Origin: Druceiella hillmani
Lineage: Eukaryota; Arthropoda; Insecta; Lepidoptera; Hepialidae
Direction: 5' to 3'
Assembly: GCA_039881145.1 (NCBI GenBank)
Contig: JAYKKI010000088.1
Span: forward strand, 1,133,501-1,197,500
DNA: 64,000 nucleotides
The position numbers were made by a program, and so were the translations under genes. Below are positions 23,600 through 35,469 of this stretch, piece after piece (position 1 is the first letter of the stretch; each line of letters begins with the position of its first letter). The notes under the pieces were generated by a model. The model ran no database searches. It had not been told where the DNA came from and saw nothing but the letters and a program-made list of their open reading frames with translations.

Positions 23600-24290
23600 T
23601 AATAATGTTTCAACTCTCCAATTGTTAATACTTAAATAAAGTAAATTGATTTGTCAATCAAAATTTTAACATTTCAATTAAAAAAGACAAAATAAATAAT
23701 TTTTGCGACGAGGTCGAAAGAGTGGGTAACAGCATGGCTAATTCGAATGTTCATAAAATGAATTGTGAATAAAATGTTCATGAAAATATTATAATTTAAA
23801 ATTAGGACAAAACAATCGAGCTTCATGAATTAAATTGGGTTAAATTAAAGTAAACATAAGCACAAAAAATACAGTCAATCTTTAGCGGTTCTGTAAAGAA
23901 GTTACTCATTGATCCGATTGTAAATAAGTTTATAAGATGACGTTGAGAATTAAAAAAAACAATTCAAAGATGAAGGAAGTTAACTAACGGTGCTATTAGT
24001 CTATTGACTTGAGCAAATAATCATATGTTTATGCGAGATTTAGGAACAAAAAAGGCAGGTCGACTATTATTCCAGGGTATGTTTATCTAATGCCTGTGAT
24101 CTGTGTTGGTCTAATGGACTACCCCCAGTTGTATTGTGAACGAGTTTGTGAAGAAATATGCAGTCAGTGTGTTGTATGAATATATTTATTTCGCTCTTCG
24201 TAACTAAGTATTTTTTGCTTAATACTGTTCTATAAAAGAGGTGATACAAAAATATATTTCTAATCCTTTTGATGCGTCAGAGTATTTCGT
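23600..24290. other. spacer, nothing recognised
   Basis: AT-rich DNA without a supported open frame or a repeat boundary. Confidence 0.4.
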
Positions 24291-24425
24291 AAATATTAGA
24301 TTTCACACCACCCACTCGAGCTGAATGCGCGCAAGTGAAGAAAGAGGAAGCAGATCGAATCGTAAGAAATTATGACCACTTGGCCGAGAATGTTCACGCT
24401 ATGTTCTATTATAAAAACATGGCAT
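24290..24425 (+). CDS. possible exon or exon fragment, unrecognised
   Basis: After an AG at about 24300 a plus-strand frame reads DFTPPTRAECAQ, then VKKEEADRIVRNYDHLAENV, ending at a TGA near 24426. The composition (Lys/Glu/Asp, few Ile/Phe/Tyr) differs from AT-driven chance frames. A GTAAGA at about 24361 could be a donor that ends the exon after EADRI. There is no start codon and no neighbour exon I can link, so it may equally be a repeat fragment. Confidence 0.2.
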
Positions 24426-24989
24426 GAAGTGTTTCTTAGCACAAAACAATATTAAACTTATAAGTTGGTATTTCTCGAATAGAAATAAAGTTAGTATTGA
24501 ATAAATGGATCTCGTGAGATAATTGTCTGTCTGCAATGTGATTCGAGAATTCGTGACGTGTTCGATTTTATGCGGAATTCCACAATCTGTCCAATTATCG
24601 TCAGTCAGTATTATACTCGGTCAAACAAAAGGTGTTTCGCAACCGCTGTAAACAAATCCACTTCGTAAATGAGGGTTTGCCACTTTGAAATTCCTATCTG
24701 ACGTAACTTTCTGCGAGAGTTTAAGACGTTGCATATATTAATTTGCTTTTGTTTATTGAAAAATATATTTTAAGTGAATAGAAGGTTTTCCAATTTTCTA
24801 CAGTTCTGTGACAATATAAGTAACATTCAGATGTTTAAGCGTAGATTGGAAATATAGATGGAATTCGTCCGAGTGGGCAACTAATATAAGTATGTAAAAT
24901 ATATCGATTCCAAAAAAAATATATGGTGAAAAATGGGGTGTGGCTGTGTCGTGGACACGGCCGTGTGTTGTACGTGAATACGTCTATGT

Positions 24990-25186
24990 AACGCATAATT
25001 TCAACCGCCCCAGCTGCAGATGTACTGGCACCGTCGTTGATCCGCTCGGCCGCATTCATTCTTTTACGTTCCCGACACTGCTTGACTCGGTCATATGGTG
25101 TTTTATTATTACCATTCGATTGTTCTTGAGAAACCCTTTCCAGCCGTATACGATCTCTGTATTTGGTTTTGGCTTTTCGACGCGAA
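24990..25186 (-). pseudogene. arginine-rich ORF fragment, probably transposon-derived
   Basis: On the minus strand an open frame begins after a TAG at about 25187. It reads YRDRIRLERVSQEQ, then YDRVKQCRERKRMNAAERIN and DGASTSAAGA. Two consecutive units of the type Y-R-x-R-x-R-x-x-E-R are visible. Short proteins with such repeated R-rich units followed by a GASTS linker occur in lepidopteran genomes near helicase- or transposase-type elements; this is recollection, not a match I can verify. The useful part ends near 24990, although the frame stays open to 24835. No start codon precedes the first unit, so it is partial. Confidence 0.45.
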
Positions 25187-25259
25187 TAGGCCTATTAATA
25201 TTTTTTTATTCTAACACCTTATTATATTCACTGTCACTACTTTAAACTAATGTTTTATA

Positions 25260-25450
25260 TACAATCGATAGAATTTGACGACAGCTGACGATTAAAACTT
25301 AAATGAACATCGTAGCTTTTCCGAATCAAAAGTTACACTAATTGCAAATCTCGATACGCAGCAAAATAACCTCAAAATGGCGGCGCTTCCCTCTCCACCG
25401 CGCGCGATGCGTCACTGTTCTCGCTTATCGTAATGAATTCTTTGACCCTT
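25260..25450. promoter_or_regulatory. ATGGCGGC-containing GC-rich promoter-like block
   Basis: At 25375-25415 the sequence reads caaaatggcggcgcttccct followed by ccaccgcgcgcgatgcgtca. The aaaATGGCGGC word matches the core of the YY1/Pleiohomeotic consensus found in many promoters. CpG density is locally high. No downstream coding start was found. Confidence 0.3.
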
Positions 25451-25699
25451 TAGCTATCCAGTAGTATAATTTAATTTTTGATGTAGAGGATAGATTTGAA
25501 ACTGTAACGCCAAACTGTATCCCCCGATTTCGTTATCATTTGGATTGCCCCCGTATGGTAGCAAATTTAAAGACGTATTCACGTCATAAAATTTAACAAA
25601 AAATATTATAAAACGAAAAAATACATATAATTGCTTGAATTTTTTTATTGGATAACTACGAAAAAGTTAAGGAGACAAATTTTTTATTTTCATTCCAGC

Positions 25700-26490
25700 T
25701 ATTTTTTAGGGTTCCATGCCTCAAAAGGAACTCTTATACGATCATACCGTTGTCCATCTGTCGGTCTGTCAAGACCCTTTTTTCAGGTACTTGAAATTAA
25801 TATCAAATGCCTAGCTGTAAAATCAAACTTCTAAGCCACATATTTTGACACTCTCGAATAATTCAAAACCTATAGGGTACTTCCCGTTGAGCTAGAATCA
25901 TGAAATTTAAGGAAAGAATCCAGATCTCATAGGACAAGTAAAGGAAATAAATTGGAAATTATTCTGGAACCAGAAATTTCGATCGTCCATGGTATATAAG
26001 TTGGAGCTCGGCGTGTTTCCATCAGTGTTTTCTCAGCAGCGGTCAAGAGTAGATCAACGAGAAATCTTTCCAAAAAGTCAAGAGTGAATATTCTATTAGT
26101 AAATTCAAGTGATTATCACCAGTTTAGCATCGAATACGTCCGAATATTCTGAAATCAGAAGTTATTCTGGAACCAAAAATTTCGATCGTCGATAGTATAT
26201 AAGTTGGAGCTCGGCGTGTTTCCGTCACAGTGTTTTTTCAGCAGCGGTCAAGAGAAGATCAACATGCGGCATAGGAGAAAATCGTTAATTTGTTTTTGTT
26301 TAAATATACGCCTGTGAATAATATAGTAGGTAATATAGTTTCGTCTTAAAAATTAAAATTTTGAAAGTAGTTTAATAAGAATATCATGTACCATTAAATG
26401 TTTATAAATTTCTAAATGAATACGGAACCTTCGTAGTTTGAGTTCCATTCTTGCTTGACAGATTTTTGTCATTTTCGAGTGAAATATATG
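25700..26490 (+). mobile_element. dispersed family A copy interrupted by a promoter-like insert
   Basis: The left end is tttttagggttccatgcctc, aaaaggaactcttatacgat and ctgtcggtctgtcaagaccc. The middle is aaaacctatagggtacttcc and gctagaatcatgaaattt. The right end is taaatttctaaatgaatacg, ccttcgtagtttgagttcca and gcttgacagatttttgtcat. All follow the order of the 38.9-kb and 52.4-kb copies. Between about 25951 and 26270 it carries about 320 bp that the other copies lack (next entry). It is non-coding. Confidence 0.75.
25951..26270 (+). promoter_or_regulatory. tandem pair of heat-shock-like promoter plus leader segments
   Basis: Two direct copies, about 203 bp apart, each carry: a heat-shock-element-like block (ttctggaaccagaaatttc near 25963; ttctggaaccaaaaatttc near 26165); a TATATAAG box (25993-26000; 26196-26203); an initiator about 31 nt downstream (atcagtg at 26021; gtcacagtg at 26224); and a leader with cagcagcggtcaagag and gatcaac. 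TTCnnGAA cores, TATA and this spacing are the layout of inducible Hsp70/Hsp68 promoters. The leader resembles their A-rich 5' untranslated regions. The second copy ends at aacATG at 26264, whose frame closes after 17 codons. I infer that a repeat acquired an Hsp-type promoter that was then duplicated. The source gene is not proven. Confidence 0.5.
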
Positions 26491-26639
26491 TTCGAGGAAA
26501 GGCTATATTACGGGTAAGATTCTTGTCATTTCGAAATAAAGTTTTTTTTTCTATTCTGCGGGTTCCATGGACCTTAAAGTTTAAATTACAATTTATAGCT
26601 TATGTGAACTATACTCGCGCATAGCACTGCGATTTGCTG

Positions 26640-27400
26640 GCGGCTGACGGAACTGGTTTGTGATTTAAACGGTTTGTGCCTGCGGTGACGGTTATGTGTC
26701 TGCATGTCTGCCTGCCTTTGTTTGTGTGCGTGCGTGCATGCTTTCGCGCGTGTGTGGCCTAGCTGGGTAAGCCGCAGTTCTTCAGCTTTGGAATAAGCAA
26801 CTATCGTTGTGCATCTCAAATTGTAATCTGGAAATAGAATTAAAGAAACAAACGGTTTAAAGCGTGTAATTACGTTGCTCCAGAGAATTTTTTTTATTAG
26901 TATAAACATTTTACGCTCAAAACTAATCTTCTATCTGTCTGTCGACATAGTAGTGGTATCTAAGATACAGGTAGTTGATAATTTTCTATCTATCTTTAGT
27001 TTGCTTTTTATCAACAACAATTATTTTTATCAACAACGCGTGCATAACCTTTGCAACTAATTCACGTCGGACATCTTGCAAAAGCCGAGAGACGAGAGAC
27101 GGATGCGAGTAGCATCCTCTTACGGCTATTCTATAGTTATTCTTTAAACGTGATTCGGTCACACGTGACACATTCACATGTGACCGGATTACACACGTGA
27201 CTTGAAACAGCACTGTGACAATAAAAAAAACGCATGTGATGCGTGCACAATTTCTAGGTGTATAGCGTTCGTGCAGTGCTAAATTAGCTTTATAAGTAAT
27301 GAAAATGTGGAAAAAAAGGATTCTAACATTTTTGGCATTCCATAATAAAATAAGGAACCCTTGCAATTTCGCCATGTCCGTCTGTCTATCAAAGCCTCGC
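26640..27400. other. spacer with GT-rich stretch and start of another family A copy
   Basis: A (gt/gc)-rich stretch (gtttgtgtgcgtgcgtgcat) lies at 26718-26760. At 27340-27400 the words taaggaacccttgcaatttc, gccatgtccgtctgtctatc and aaagcctcgcaatttcc look like a diverged left terminus of family A. Confidence 0.35.
27152..27193. repeat. short inverted repeat with CACGTG and CACATG E-boxes
   Basis: attcggtcacacgtga and tcacatgtgaccggat are reverse complements with two mismatches around a 6-nt spacer. The arms contain CACGTG and CACATG, both E-box words. Another CACGTG follows at about 27197. Confidence 0.6.
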
Positions 27401-27439
27401 AATTTCCACAGTTTTAGACTTAAATGAATGAAATTTTGG

Positions 27440-30118
27440 TGTTAAAAATAAAAAAAAATTGTGCGTGTCAGTTCCGACGCGCGACTGGAGTTTACTTAAA
27501 GTACGATTGTCTTGGAATGTATAAAATAGGTAACACTGTATATAAATATCATTAAATATAAATAGAAAATTCTTTGATAAAGAAATGCTAACAAGTTAAA
27601 TATTTTCAAGTAAAACACAAAAGAACAAGATCAGATGTATAGAACAAAATTAAAAAAAATTAGTAACGTCAGACAAAGAAGTTAAAATTAAGAAACTTTT
27701 TAATTTTATAGGATAGAAGACACCAAATATTTACACGTAATGACATGTAATGATTACATCTTGATATAAGCGAACGATTGTAAACTATGTGTATCACACA
27801 CCGCCTTTGCGATTACGCCATAAGAAAATGCCAAAACGTTGATATCTCACTCAGAAGATGCGCGGAAATGTTGCGCGGAGAGGCCACCTAACGGTTACAC
27901 TTTTTTAACGTTCTGAACTTCGTACGCTTTGAATTTCTGATTTTAATCCTCATAAAACTTTATACCGAGTAAAGTCCAAAAATATTTCTTTTTACTGTAC
28001 CTCATACCAATCATAAAAAAACGTCTCCGTTTAACGTTATTAATTTTTAAGTTCCATATGCAAAATATTAATCTTCAAAATGAAGTGTAGCGTGCATACC
28101 CTCCAATTTTCCAACCACGCGTTTGGAAAATCTGGAGAAATTCTAGATAGAACTTTCAAATTAATTATTTTGGTTAGCTCGTGTTAACAACTTCAGAAGG
28201 TGTGGCAACCACGGGAAGCCTACTTCGTTCGTGTTCCGAAACGCATTTGGGCGATTTTTATGTTTGTGAATATGAGGAATTTATATCAATAATAATTCTT
28301 TCGTCGACCTCGATATTTTGGTTTTAATTTAACTGTAATGTAATTGTTCATAAGAACTCAACTTTCTATTGACAAATTCAACTTACTATGTCCAGTGACC
28401 TTCGAGAAAAGATTCTGTGATGAATAAATAGACGCCGAGGTTGATGTCACATTTCTCCAATAGGGATTTGACTGATGTCGATGTTTTTGTAAAAATGTTT
28501 TAAAACTGTAGAGTAGGTTTAAAAAAACCGCGTCATGAAAAATAATGCATATAACAAACAATTAATCGAAACTTCTAAATAGGAAAAGTGTAATTTTTTT
28601 CATTAAATAGAAAGTCATTATGAATTCAGTTTCCACACTAAAAAATTAGAAAATTATAATACGCAATATATAACTTAAACGTAATATTTAACGAGATACT
28701 AAAAATATTTAATAAACTCCCTTATAAAGAATGCGAAATAACTGGCCAGTGACGTCATAAGCCTGTCGTATTTTGTATGGGGCGTTTTCGCGCGAATCAT
28801 AGTTCGTTAGTTTTTAAGTCGTTATAACTTTGTAATGAAAAGTCCTAAGTACGATATATTTATTTTAACCGTTTTTAATGTTGGTATATATTCTATTTTA
28901 GTAATAAAAAAATATAGTCAAATACCCTATTTCCAAAATTGGATAATAAACAAATTATAGTTTAAAATAACAAGTAAAAAATAATCTAAATATAAAGATT
29001 TTGGCGAAGAACGAAAGGGTGTCTGGTTACAAAAAAATAACTTTAATGTAAAATAGAGCTGTAGTGCTTGATATCAGTTGTCGTAAATTTTTTTTATTGC
29101 TAGCTATTTATAAAGATAGTCATTATGAAAATGTAACTTGAGAGCAACCCCCTTTTTTTACATGAAAATTAATTTGTTATCAATTTTAATTAAAAAAATT
29201 AAATTTGTTTTTTAAATTAATTTTTGTCATGGCATCAAATTAATTTTTGTTTCGCTCTTGATCAACAATTTTTATATTTAAATATTACAATTATTTACTA
29301 TAAATCTATAATTATATATAATATTTATTTACTATAAATCTGTATTTTTAGTATTTTTTAGATGTTGTATTGTCATAGATGTTGTATTGTCTTCTCTGCA
29401 TCTGGAAGTTGAAGAGGGTACCTCCCCTTAATAAAAAACGGAGGTCAAGTCTTTTTATTCGCATACTCCATTGTGTAGCGTATCGTTGAATAGATTTTTC
29501 AAAATTATTGCGGATATGTAATTAACACTTTCGATGCAGGGATTTTTTTACGAAATAATAGGGTTTAAAGTGTTAATTTTATGATAGAATTATGTTTCTG
29601 CAACTCCTACTAGTTAAATTTGTTTTTGAATATCTGAGAAGTATTCGCAATAGTGGTGTACAATGTGGATTTGACCGTTCGACATTAAATGAAAACCCAG
29701 TCAGTACTAGTTGACATAAGTATTTTTAAATAAGTGAAATAACTATTAAGTACTTGCGTGAAGATTAAAAACATTTTTTGCGAGGGGTTCTTGTTTGTAA
29801 TGGTTCTCTTTGTCGGCACCGATAGCAAAGTAGGGCGTGTTTGGAAATATATACATCGTGTTTGAAATCGCAAACCACTTAAAACTATTCGTGTGACTAA
29901 ACTACTGAATTTTGTTAAATGATTTTTGATTTACGTGTCAGGAGCATCACATGCTATTTGGTGATTCATTTAATGTCGAACGGTAAAATCCACTTTATAT
30001 ATATAGAAATTAAAAGGAAAATTGCCACATTTAGGTACGCATGTAGCTGCACTGACTTCGGGCCCTTACACATCGCGTGGTCTGACACGTACATACGTAA
30101 CAAGTCTTTTAATACTTA
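27440..30118. other. AT-rich spacer with one CRE palindrome
   Basis: No supportable gene. A TGACGTCA occurs at 28750-28757, beside a GC-richer ggggcgttttcgcgcgaatc. About 170 bp further on, gtcaaataccctattt (28918) resembles the right terminus of the THAP-bearing element at 17.0 kb. This may be a second, solo-ended relic of it. Confidence 0.35.
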
Positions 30119-30485
30119 AAACTAGCTGTTAACCGGGACTTCGTTTGCGTGGTCTTCATTTTAATGCGATAATTTATTTAGTTTGCATACCAGGCAATGC
30201 TACCAAAAAAAGAAAGTGATTGTTTTTTAATTGTGTTTATTGAAGCGCTTTTGGTTACACAATATTATTTATTTCTCAATTTAACTATGTCAAACGTGTG
30301 TACTGATACATCGAAAACACACGAACTGCCGCTAAGCTACCTACGAACTCGCGCGCCACCTGTTGTAAAATGGTTGTATTAATTCAGAAATGTTCGCGGG
30401 CGTGCGCACAGCATCTCACCAAAACTTCATCGCAATGGATGAAAGGAATTGGAATGCATATGGGAGAAACAAAGAAACAAACATA
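30119..30485 (+). mobile_element. degraded RTE-type LINE/SINE-like copy
   Basis: It begins aactagctgttaaccgggac then ttcgtttgcgtggt, the start of a very common lepidopteran repeat. It ends with aaacttcatcgcaatggatg, gaattggaatgcatatggga and gaaacaaagaaacaaacat, the usual tail with AAAC-type short repeats. The 61-codon frame inside is not meaningful. Confidence 0.55.
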
Positions 30486-30536
30486 TCAGGAATCACTTTA
30501 AAATGATCCCCAATATTGGCCTTTAGGTTACCTCGA

Positions 30537-30627
30537 GGGAATAATACCCTTATCTAACTAATACCCTTATCTAGAGTTAGATAAGGGTATTATTCCCTAG
30601 GAGGGAATAATACCCTTATCTAACTCT
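30537..30627. repeat. three copies of a 23-bp word, the middle one inverted (perfect 26-bp hairpin)
   Basis: gggaataatacccttatcta plus act occurs at 30537-30559 and 30603-30625, and as its exact reverse complement at 30575-30597. A partial fourth copy is at 30560-30573. The last two form a perfect hairpin with 26-bp arms (30573-30598 and 30602-30627) and a 3-nt loop. Confidence 0.95.
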
Positions 30628-30639
30628 TTAGCTCATTCA

Positions 30640-33050
30640 CCTCGCTCCTCCAAGGATTAATACATTAGATTTGGGAAAAATAACAGTTGGATAGCATTAT
30701 AAACGCTAGTACATGTGAACAAATCAATAAATAGATATACCAATCAGTGATCTCATTTGGTTACTTAGTCATATGTGGGAATATCACGGTCGTCACGGCA
30801 TACGGAAATATTGATGAGTTAAGACTGGAGGTCGTGAACGATGGTCAAGCAGACTTGCCGCACACCAGGAAAACTTCGTAAACCGAGAAAAATTATGATT
30901 TCGATTCAACTTTGAAATGTCCTGGAAAATTTATGAATTTCTCGCGAATTTTCTGGATTTACTTACTAACGCTCTCTACACTACTCACGGAGTTACTTCG
31001 ACGAAGTGCTCGTCGAAGTCGATCGCAGTCTGAAGCTCAATAAGAATTAAAAATATTGCCTTAAATATGTCATTTACGTTGCGATATAATTTATGACACT
31101 GAAATTGGATTGCTTGTAAGATGTGAAGTTGAATGATAGCGTATTGTAACCTATCTTTTAATCTAGGGTGTACATTATCACTGTGCAATTTCATAGAAAT
31201 TTGTTAAGCGTTAAATAAACAGACACAGAAAAAAATACAGAAAGAAAAAAGAAACGGGCAGACAACGTTTTTCATTTTTATTATATTAGTGGAGATATTT
31301 AATTTTTTTTTTGTCTTTTTATGGGTTAGGAAATTATAGCAATACAATTGAATTGAAGAAGAATGCAAGAATATGGAATTAGAGTATTTTATATTCAAGC
31401 TATTAATCAAGGCGACCTGCAGACAAATTTAATAAATACATGTATATATGTTTATAAGAAATGAACCAATACAGACGATCTGGGACGAGAGCCATGACCT
31501 TACTCAATGCTGGCTCTAGTGCGTAGCAGTCTAGACTCTCTCTGTGACATCGTCTAGACTGGGGTGGGAGGCTAGACTACGATTGGTCTGTTTTTGTTGC
31601 AGCGTCACGTATCGTGCCAGATAAGCGTGAAGGGGTAATAAGCGTCAATGGATAAAATGAAAGGGGAAAACGTCTGGCCTTTGTCGCGGTTTGTTCGAGA
31701 CGGCGGTGCAGAAAATTGAGTGTGCACTTAAAGTTTTTGTTTTTATTCGAATACAAATTTGCCTAACCACGTTACTAGGTCTTATAATGTGTTTAGATTG
31801 TTATATTATATGTATGTATGTATGTATGTATTTATATGCTTGTTTGTTTACACAAAAATATGATTAATTGCCTATCAGGTTGAGGTATGGTTATATCTCA
31901 GTAAGATATACTAAAACCGCATTATTAGGACTATAGTTCTTTACTTTTACTAGTTTTTACTCTCGGCTCCGCACGCGTGGACGTTATATTAATGCGGCGG
32001 AGTTCACACGCAGGTATTGTCTTTTCGAAACACACGGACATTAGTGTCTATGTATTATGCGTCGTCATAGTAAATTTTTGGTATTGTTCAGTCAAAATAC
32101 GCCATTGAAAAAATCTGAGATTTATCTATCAGAAATCAATATTTACTCGGCTAGAAAGTAAAAGAAACACTATATTATATTTTTGAAAATGCAAATGCTT
32201 TAGTGATGTACGTGTCCAGAGAGAAAGCTTTTAAGAAAGATTATTAAATCCGTGAAATTAATGTAAACGAGGAGTTTACAAGAATCAACACCAAGTAAGA
32301 ACTGGTCACTTCGGGGGATGATGATACATAGAGACGGAACAAGGTCTTACAACACTGTATAAACTGCCCTCATCTCGAACTTGTGTCAGAACATGTCTAC
32401 AGTTGCCCCGTCATCATGAGAACTCTTCATTTTCTATTTATTCCAGTGGGTAGCTGATTTGTCAAGATCTCCGATATCTCTAGGGCTGTACTCTCTCCTT
32501 TAGGTTAATTTTGATTTCCAAATGGACAAAGCACTAAGTAACTCACGCACCAGATTTTGCCAGTGTCTGTGCCTACTGAAAGGAAATTCACTGGTAAAAT
32601 CTATTAGTTCTAAAGAGAAGTGTTTTCTTTATTTTTTAGATCTTCATGCAAAAAAGCGATTTTTATTCGATTAACATGAAACTTCACTATTGTAACATCT
32701 ATAATGATCAGATAGGCATATGGATATATTAGGATATGTAACGTCTTCTTAGGTTGACTGAGTAAAGTGTAAAAATTGGATAATCATGATGTAATACTTG
32801 AAAAAATCGCCTCACAGACTTATTTGACAAGAAAGAAAATATGTTTGTTCCAACTTTATATTTGGTATTTGATATAGTGCCTCTGGTGTTGCATACAAAT
32901 AATGTTATATATACAAAAAATTGTATGTTTGTTACTTAATAACTCTGTAACAAGTAACGAATCCTTATTAAATTTGGTGTTCTTTTATTTCGTGGAGTGA
33001 AAAACACATAGGCTCATTATCCATAGTTTCGTGCTCGTGGAATATTAATA
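30640..33050. other. spacer without a supported gene
   Basis: A GC-richer block at 31490-31720 contains several copies of tctagact (31529, 31552, 31571) and gcagcgtcacgtatcgtgcc, possibly an old promoter or repeat. A short (TATG)n run is at 31809-31832. The remainder is AT-rich. Confidence 0.35.
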
Positions 33051-33057
33051 CAAAAGA

Positions 33058-33730
33058 ATAGTATGTTTGTTACTCAATCGCTCTTAAACAGTAGGATAGA
33101 TTTTTATAAAACTTGGCAAGGGCATTATTGATAGTATGTTTGTTACTCAATCGCGCCTAAAGAGCAGGATAGATTTTTATAAAATTTGGCAAGGGCATTA
33201 TTGATAGTATGTTTGTTACTCAATCGCGCCTAAAGAGCAGGATAGATTTTTATAAAATTTGGAAAAGGCATTATTAATGGTATGTTTGTTACTCAATCAC
33301 GCCTAAAGAGTAGGATAGATTTTTATAATACTTGGCAAGGGCATTGTTAATAGTATGTTTGTTATTCAATCACACCTAAAGAGCGGGATAGATTTTTATA
33401 AAATTTGGAAAAGGCATTATTAATGGTATGTTTGTTACTCAATCACGCCTAAAGAGTAGGATAGATTTTTATAAAACTTGGCAAGGGCATTATTAATAGT
33501 ATGTTTGTTACTCAATCGCGCCTGAAGAGCAGTATAGATTTTTATAAAACTTGGCAAGGGCACTATTAATAGTATGTTTGTTACTCAATCGCGCCTGAAG
33601 AGCAGTATAGATTTTTATAAAACTTGGCAAGGGCATTATTGATAGTATGTTTGTTACTCCGTCGCGCCTAAAGAGCAGTATAGATTTTTATAAAACTTGG
33701 CAAGGGCATTATTAATAGTATGTTTGTAGT
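33058..33730. repeat. 73-bp tandem array
   Basis: About nine units begin tatgtttgttactcaatcgc, then gcctaaagagcaggatagat, ttttataaaacttggcaagg, gcattattgatag. Starts at 33062, 33135, 33208 and 33281 fix the period at 73 bp. A more diverged unit precedes it at about 32910-33060. In reverse complement the unit has the form of the 3' tail of lepidopteran RTE-type LINE/SINE elements (target-site text ending in gagtaacaaacata). The source is therefore probably such a tail (inference). Confidence 0.9.
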
Positions 33731-33734
33731 TATG

Positions 33735-34200
33735 TTTTTCATGGTGCTTAAACATATTGGTCCACATATAGTTAACATTAAACAATGTTGGGATACACAT
33801 TTTGAAGGTGCAAATATTTTTGTTTAATTCCATATATCGCGTGGGATCCTAAAACTATTCTATTAAAATAATTTAGAATTTATTTAACGTGCTTCTAGAG
33901 ATATTGTTAAAAACGACCAAGAATTTTTTTTTCAGTCTAAGAAATTCTTTGATATATAAACATGAATATTTGATAATAAAGTAGCTTAACCCGCTCATAT
34001 GACACGGATAATATCCAAAAATATTTGTATTAAAATTTGGGGGTGGGAGGATGCATGTTGTATTTATTTTAATTATATGTATATATAATGTGGAGTATTG
34101 TTTGAAAGGACTAGTTATAAGTATCTTAAAATATTTTTTTTATTACTTTAGATATATTATATCTTCAGAGATACTGGTACTGAAACTGCGTAAAGATTGT
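33735..34200. other. AT-rich spacer
   Basis: Nothing supportable. Diverged internal parts of family C (ttaacccgctcatatgacac) may extend through here to the terminus at 34370. Confidence 0.35.
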
Positions 34201-34372
34201 AGGGAGCTGGTAGATTGTAGCAATACCGTAACGTATCATTAAATATTTATTGCACTTTGTAGTTCTTATTAGATGACATACGATGAATAAGGTAATTTCA
34301 ATTCAAAGGAGGTACGGAACCCTCGATGCGAGTGCCAGACTCGTATTTGGCCGGGTTTTTTGTAGATACCTT
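34200..34372 (+). mobile_element. 3' terminus of dispersed family C, second copy
   Basis: attaaatatttattgcactt, aataaggtaatttcaattca, aaggaggtacggaaccctcg, gccagactcgtatttggccg and gggttttttgtag correspond in order to 22965-23095. It is non-coding. Confidence 0.65.
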
Positions 34373-34479
34373 CTAGTTTAGCCAATAAAAGATATCTAGA
34401 AATGATGTAATAGCACAGATTAAGTATTGTAGTTTGGAATAATCTCGTGTAGAACTGATGAATAAATCGCCCCGGATGC

Positions 34480-34740
34480 CGTGAATACCGGATCGAATGT
34501 TCAATGAAGGCGCGCACTGAAATATGTAGGCTAATCGATCCGTGACAACGCCGAGGTCGCTCCAATGAGCAGCGAATCGATCTGTCTAATACGCGCTCGC
34601 TGGATATATTTAACTGTTCCGTTTTGCCCACTGGGCACAATGACCCTGCTGTCTGTTCGTTGTATTGAAAGCGCGCGCCCGCGTTTAACAGCCCCAGAAG
34701 TCCCTGGCCTTGGTGGAGGTGTCGAAAATTATACTCAATG
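34480..34740. other. GC-richer block of unknown nature
   Basis: CpG-rich sequence (gaaggcgcgcactgaaatat, aatacgcgctcgctggatat, gcgcgcgcccgcgtttaaca) differs sharply from its surroundings. The minus-strand frame through it (123 codons, 34269-34640) has no motif I recognise and runs into the family C terminus, so it is unlikely to be a gene. Confidence 0.3.
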
Positions 34741-34804
34741 AATACTCGTTTACCATATATGAAATCTATATATAATTAAATAGTAAATGAGTGATGTTTG
34801 TTCA

Positions 34805-35213
34805 TCGAGAAAAAAAAAAAGTCGGTCAAGTGCAAGCTATACTTGCACTATTAGTGTTCCGTGCCATTAGGCAACTTTCCTCCCGCTTAATTATTATTAG
34901 TAAGGCATTCCGGCTATGTGTTTAAAGGGTGCAACCCCCAGAATCAAAATTAAACTTTTTGTACATCTACATTTAGGTCACCATCTGACATAAGGGCGGG
35001 CGGACATCGAAGTGATTCCATTAGCATTGTTTTGGCAATTGCCACGAAACGCTAAAAATAAAAATCATTGGTAACATGAAAAATGTAGTTTCTGAGATAT
35101 TGGATATTTTTGGAACCGTTTTTCAGTGTCTGAATAATACAAACTTAAATTTTTTTGGTGCTACGGAATCCTTCATGCGCGAGCTCGACTCGCACTTGGC
35201 TGGTTTTTAGAGA
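34805..35213. mobile_element. non-autonomous lepidopteran repeat with inverted ends (family C)
   Basis: The left end aaaaagtcggtcaagtgcaag and the right end gagctcgactcgcacttggc then tggttttt are imperfect inverted repeats. Inside are gtgttccgtgccattaggca, gggcgggcggacatcgaagt and ttttggcaattgcc. The right part, ctacggaatccttcatgcgc, is the usual pre-terminal text. About 410 bp; no coding potential. Confidence 0.65.
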
Positions 35214-35469
35214 ACGCGATTAGAGACCCCGCTTTCCAAACAGCTATATTAAAAGTTGAATGTTTGGAAAATTACTCGTGTTATAATTATTTCTGTCGGC
35301 AAAACTCGATAATAAAACGCACGCCCGTGGCGATAGCAAAATAAAAAGAAGCTAACGAAAAGAAATCGATTATTTTTGAAATTTAATGTCTGTTTGTTTG
35401 ACCGGGCATTTCAAATTATTCCACGAATTTTTATTGGGCATTCGCTGGTTTTATTTTTCAGTCTAATAA

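Noticed and set aside
23108..23639. Several 84-157-codon Ile/Tyr-rich frames on both strands
   Set aside because: They are translations of the TA/TATG microsatellite.
33058..33730. CRISPR-like array of regular repeats
   Set aside because: There are no unique spacers: the whole 73-bp unit repeats, so it is an ordinary tandem repeat in a eukaryote.
34269..34640. 123-codon minus-strand frame
   Set aside because: Half of it is the non-coding terminus of family C, and the rest has no recognisable motif.
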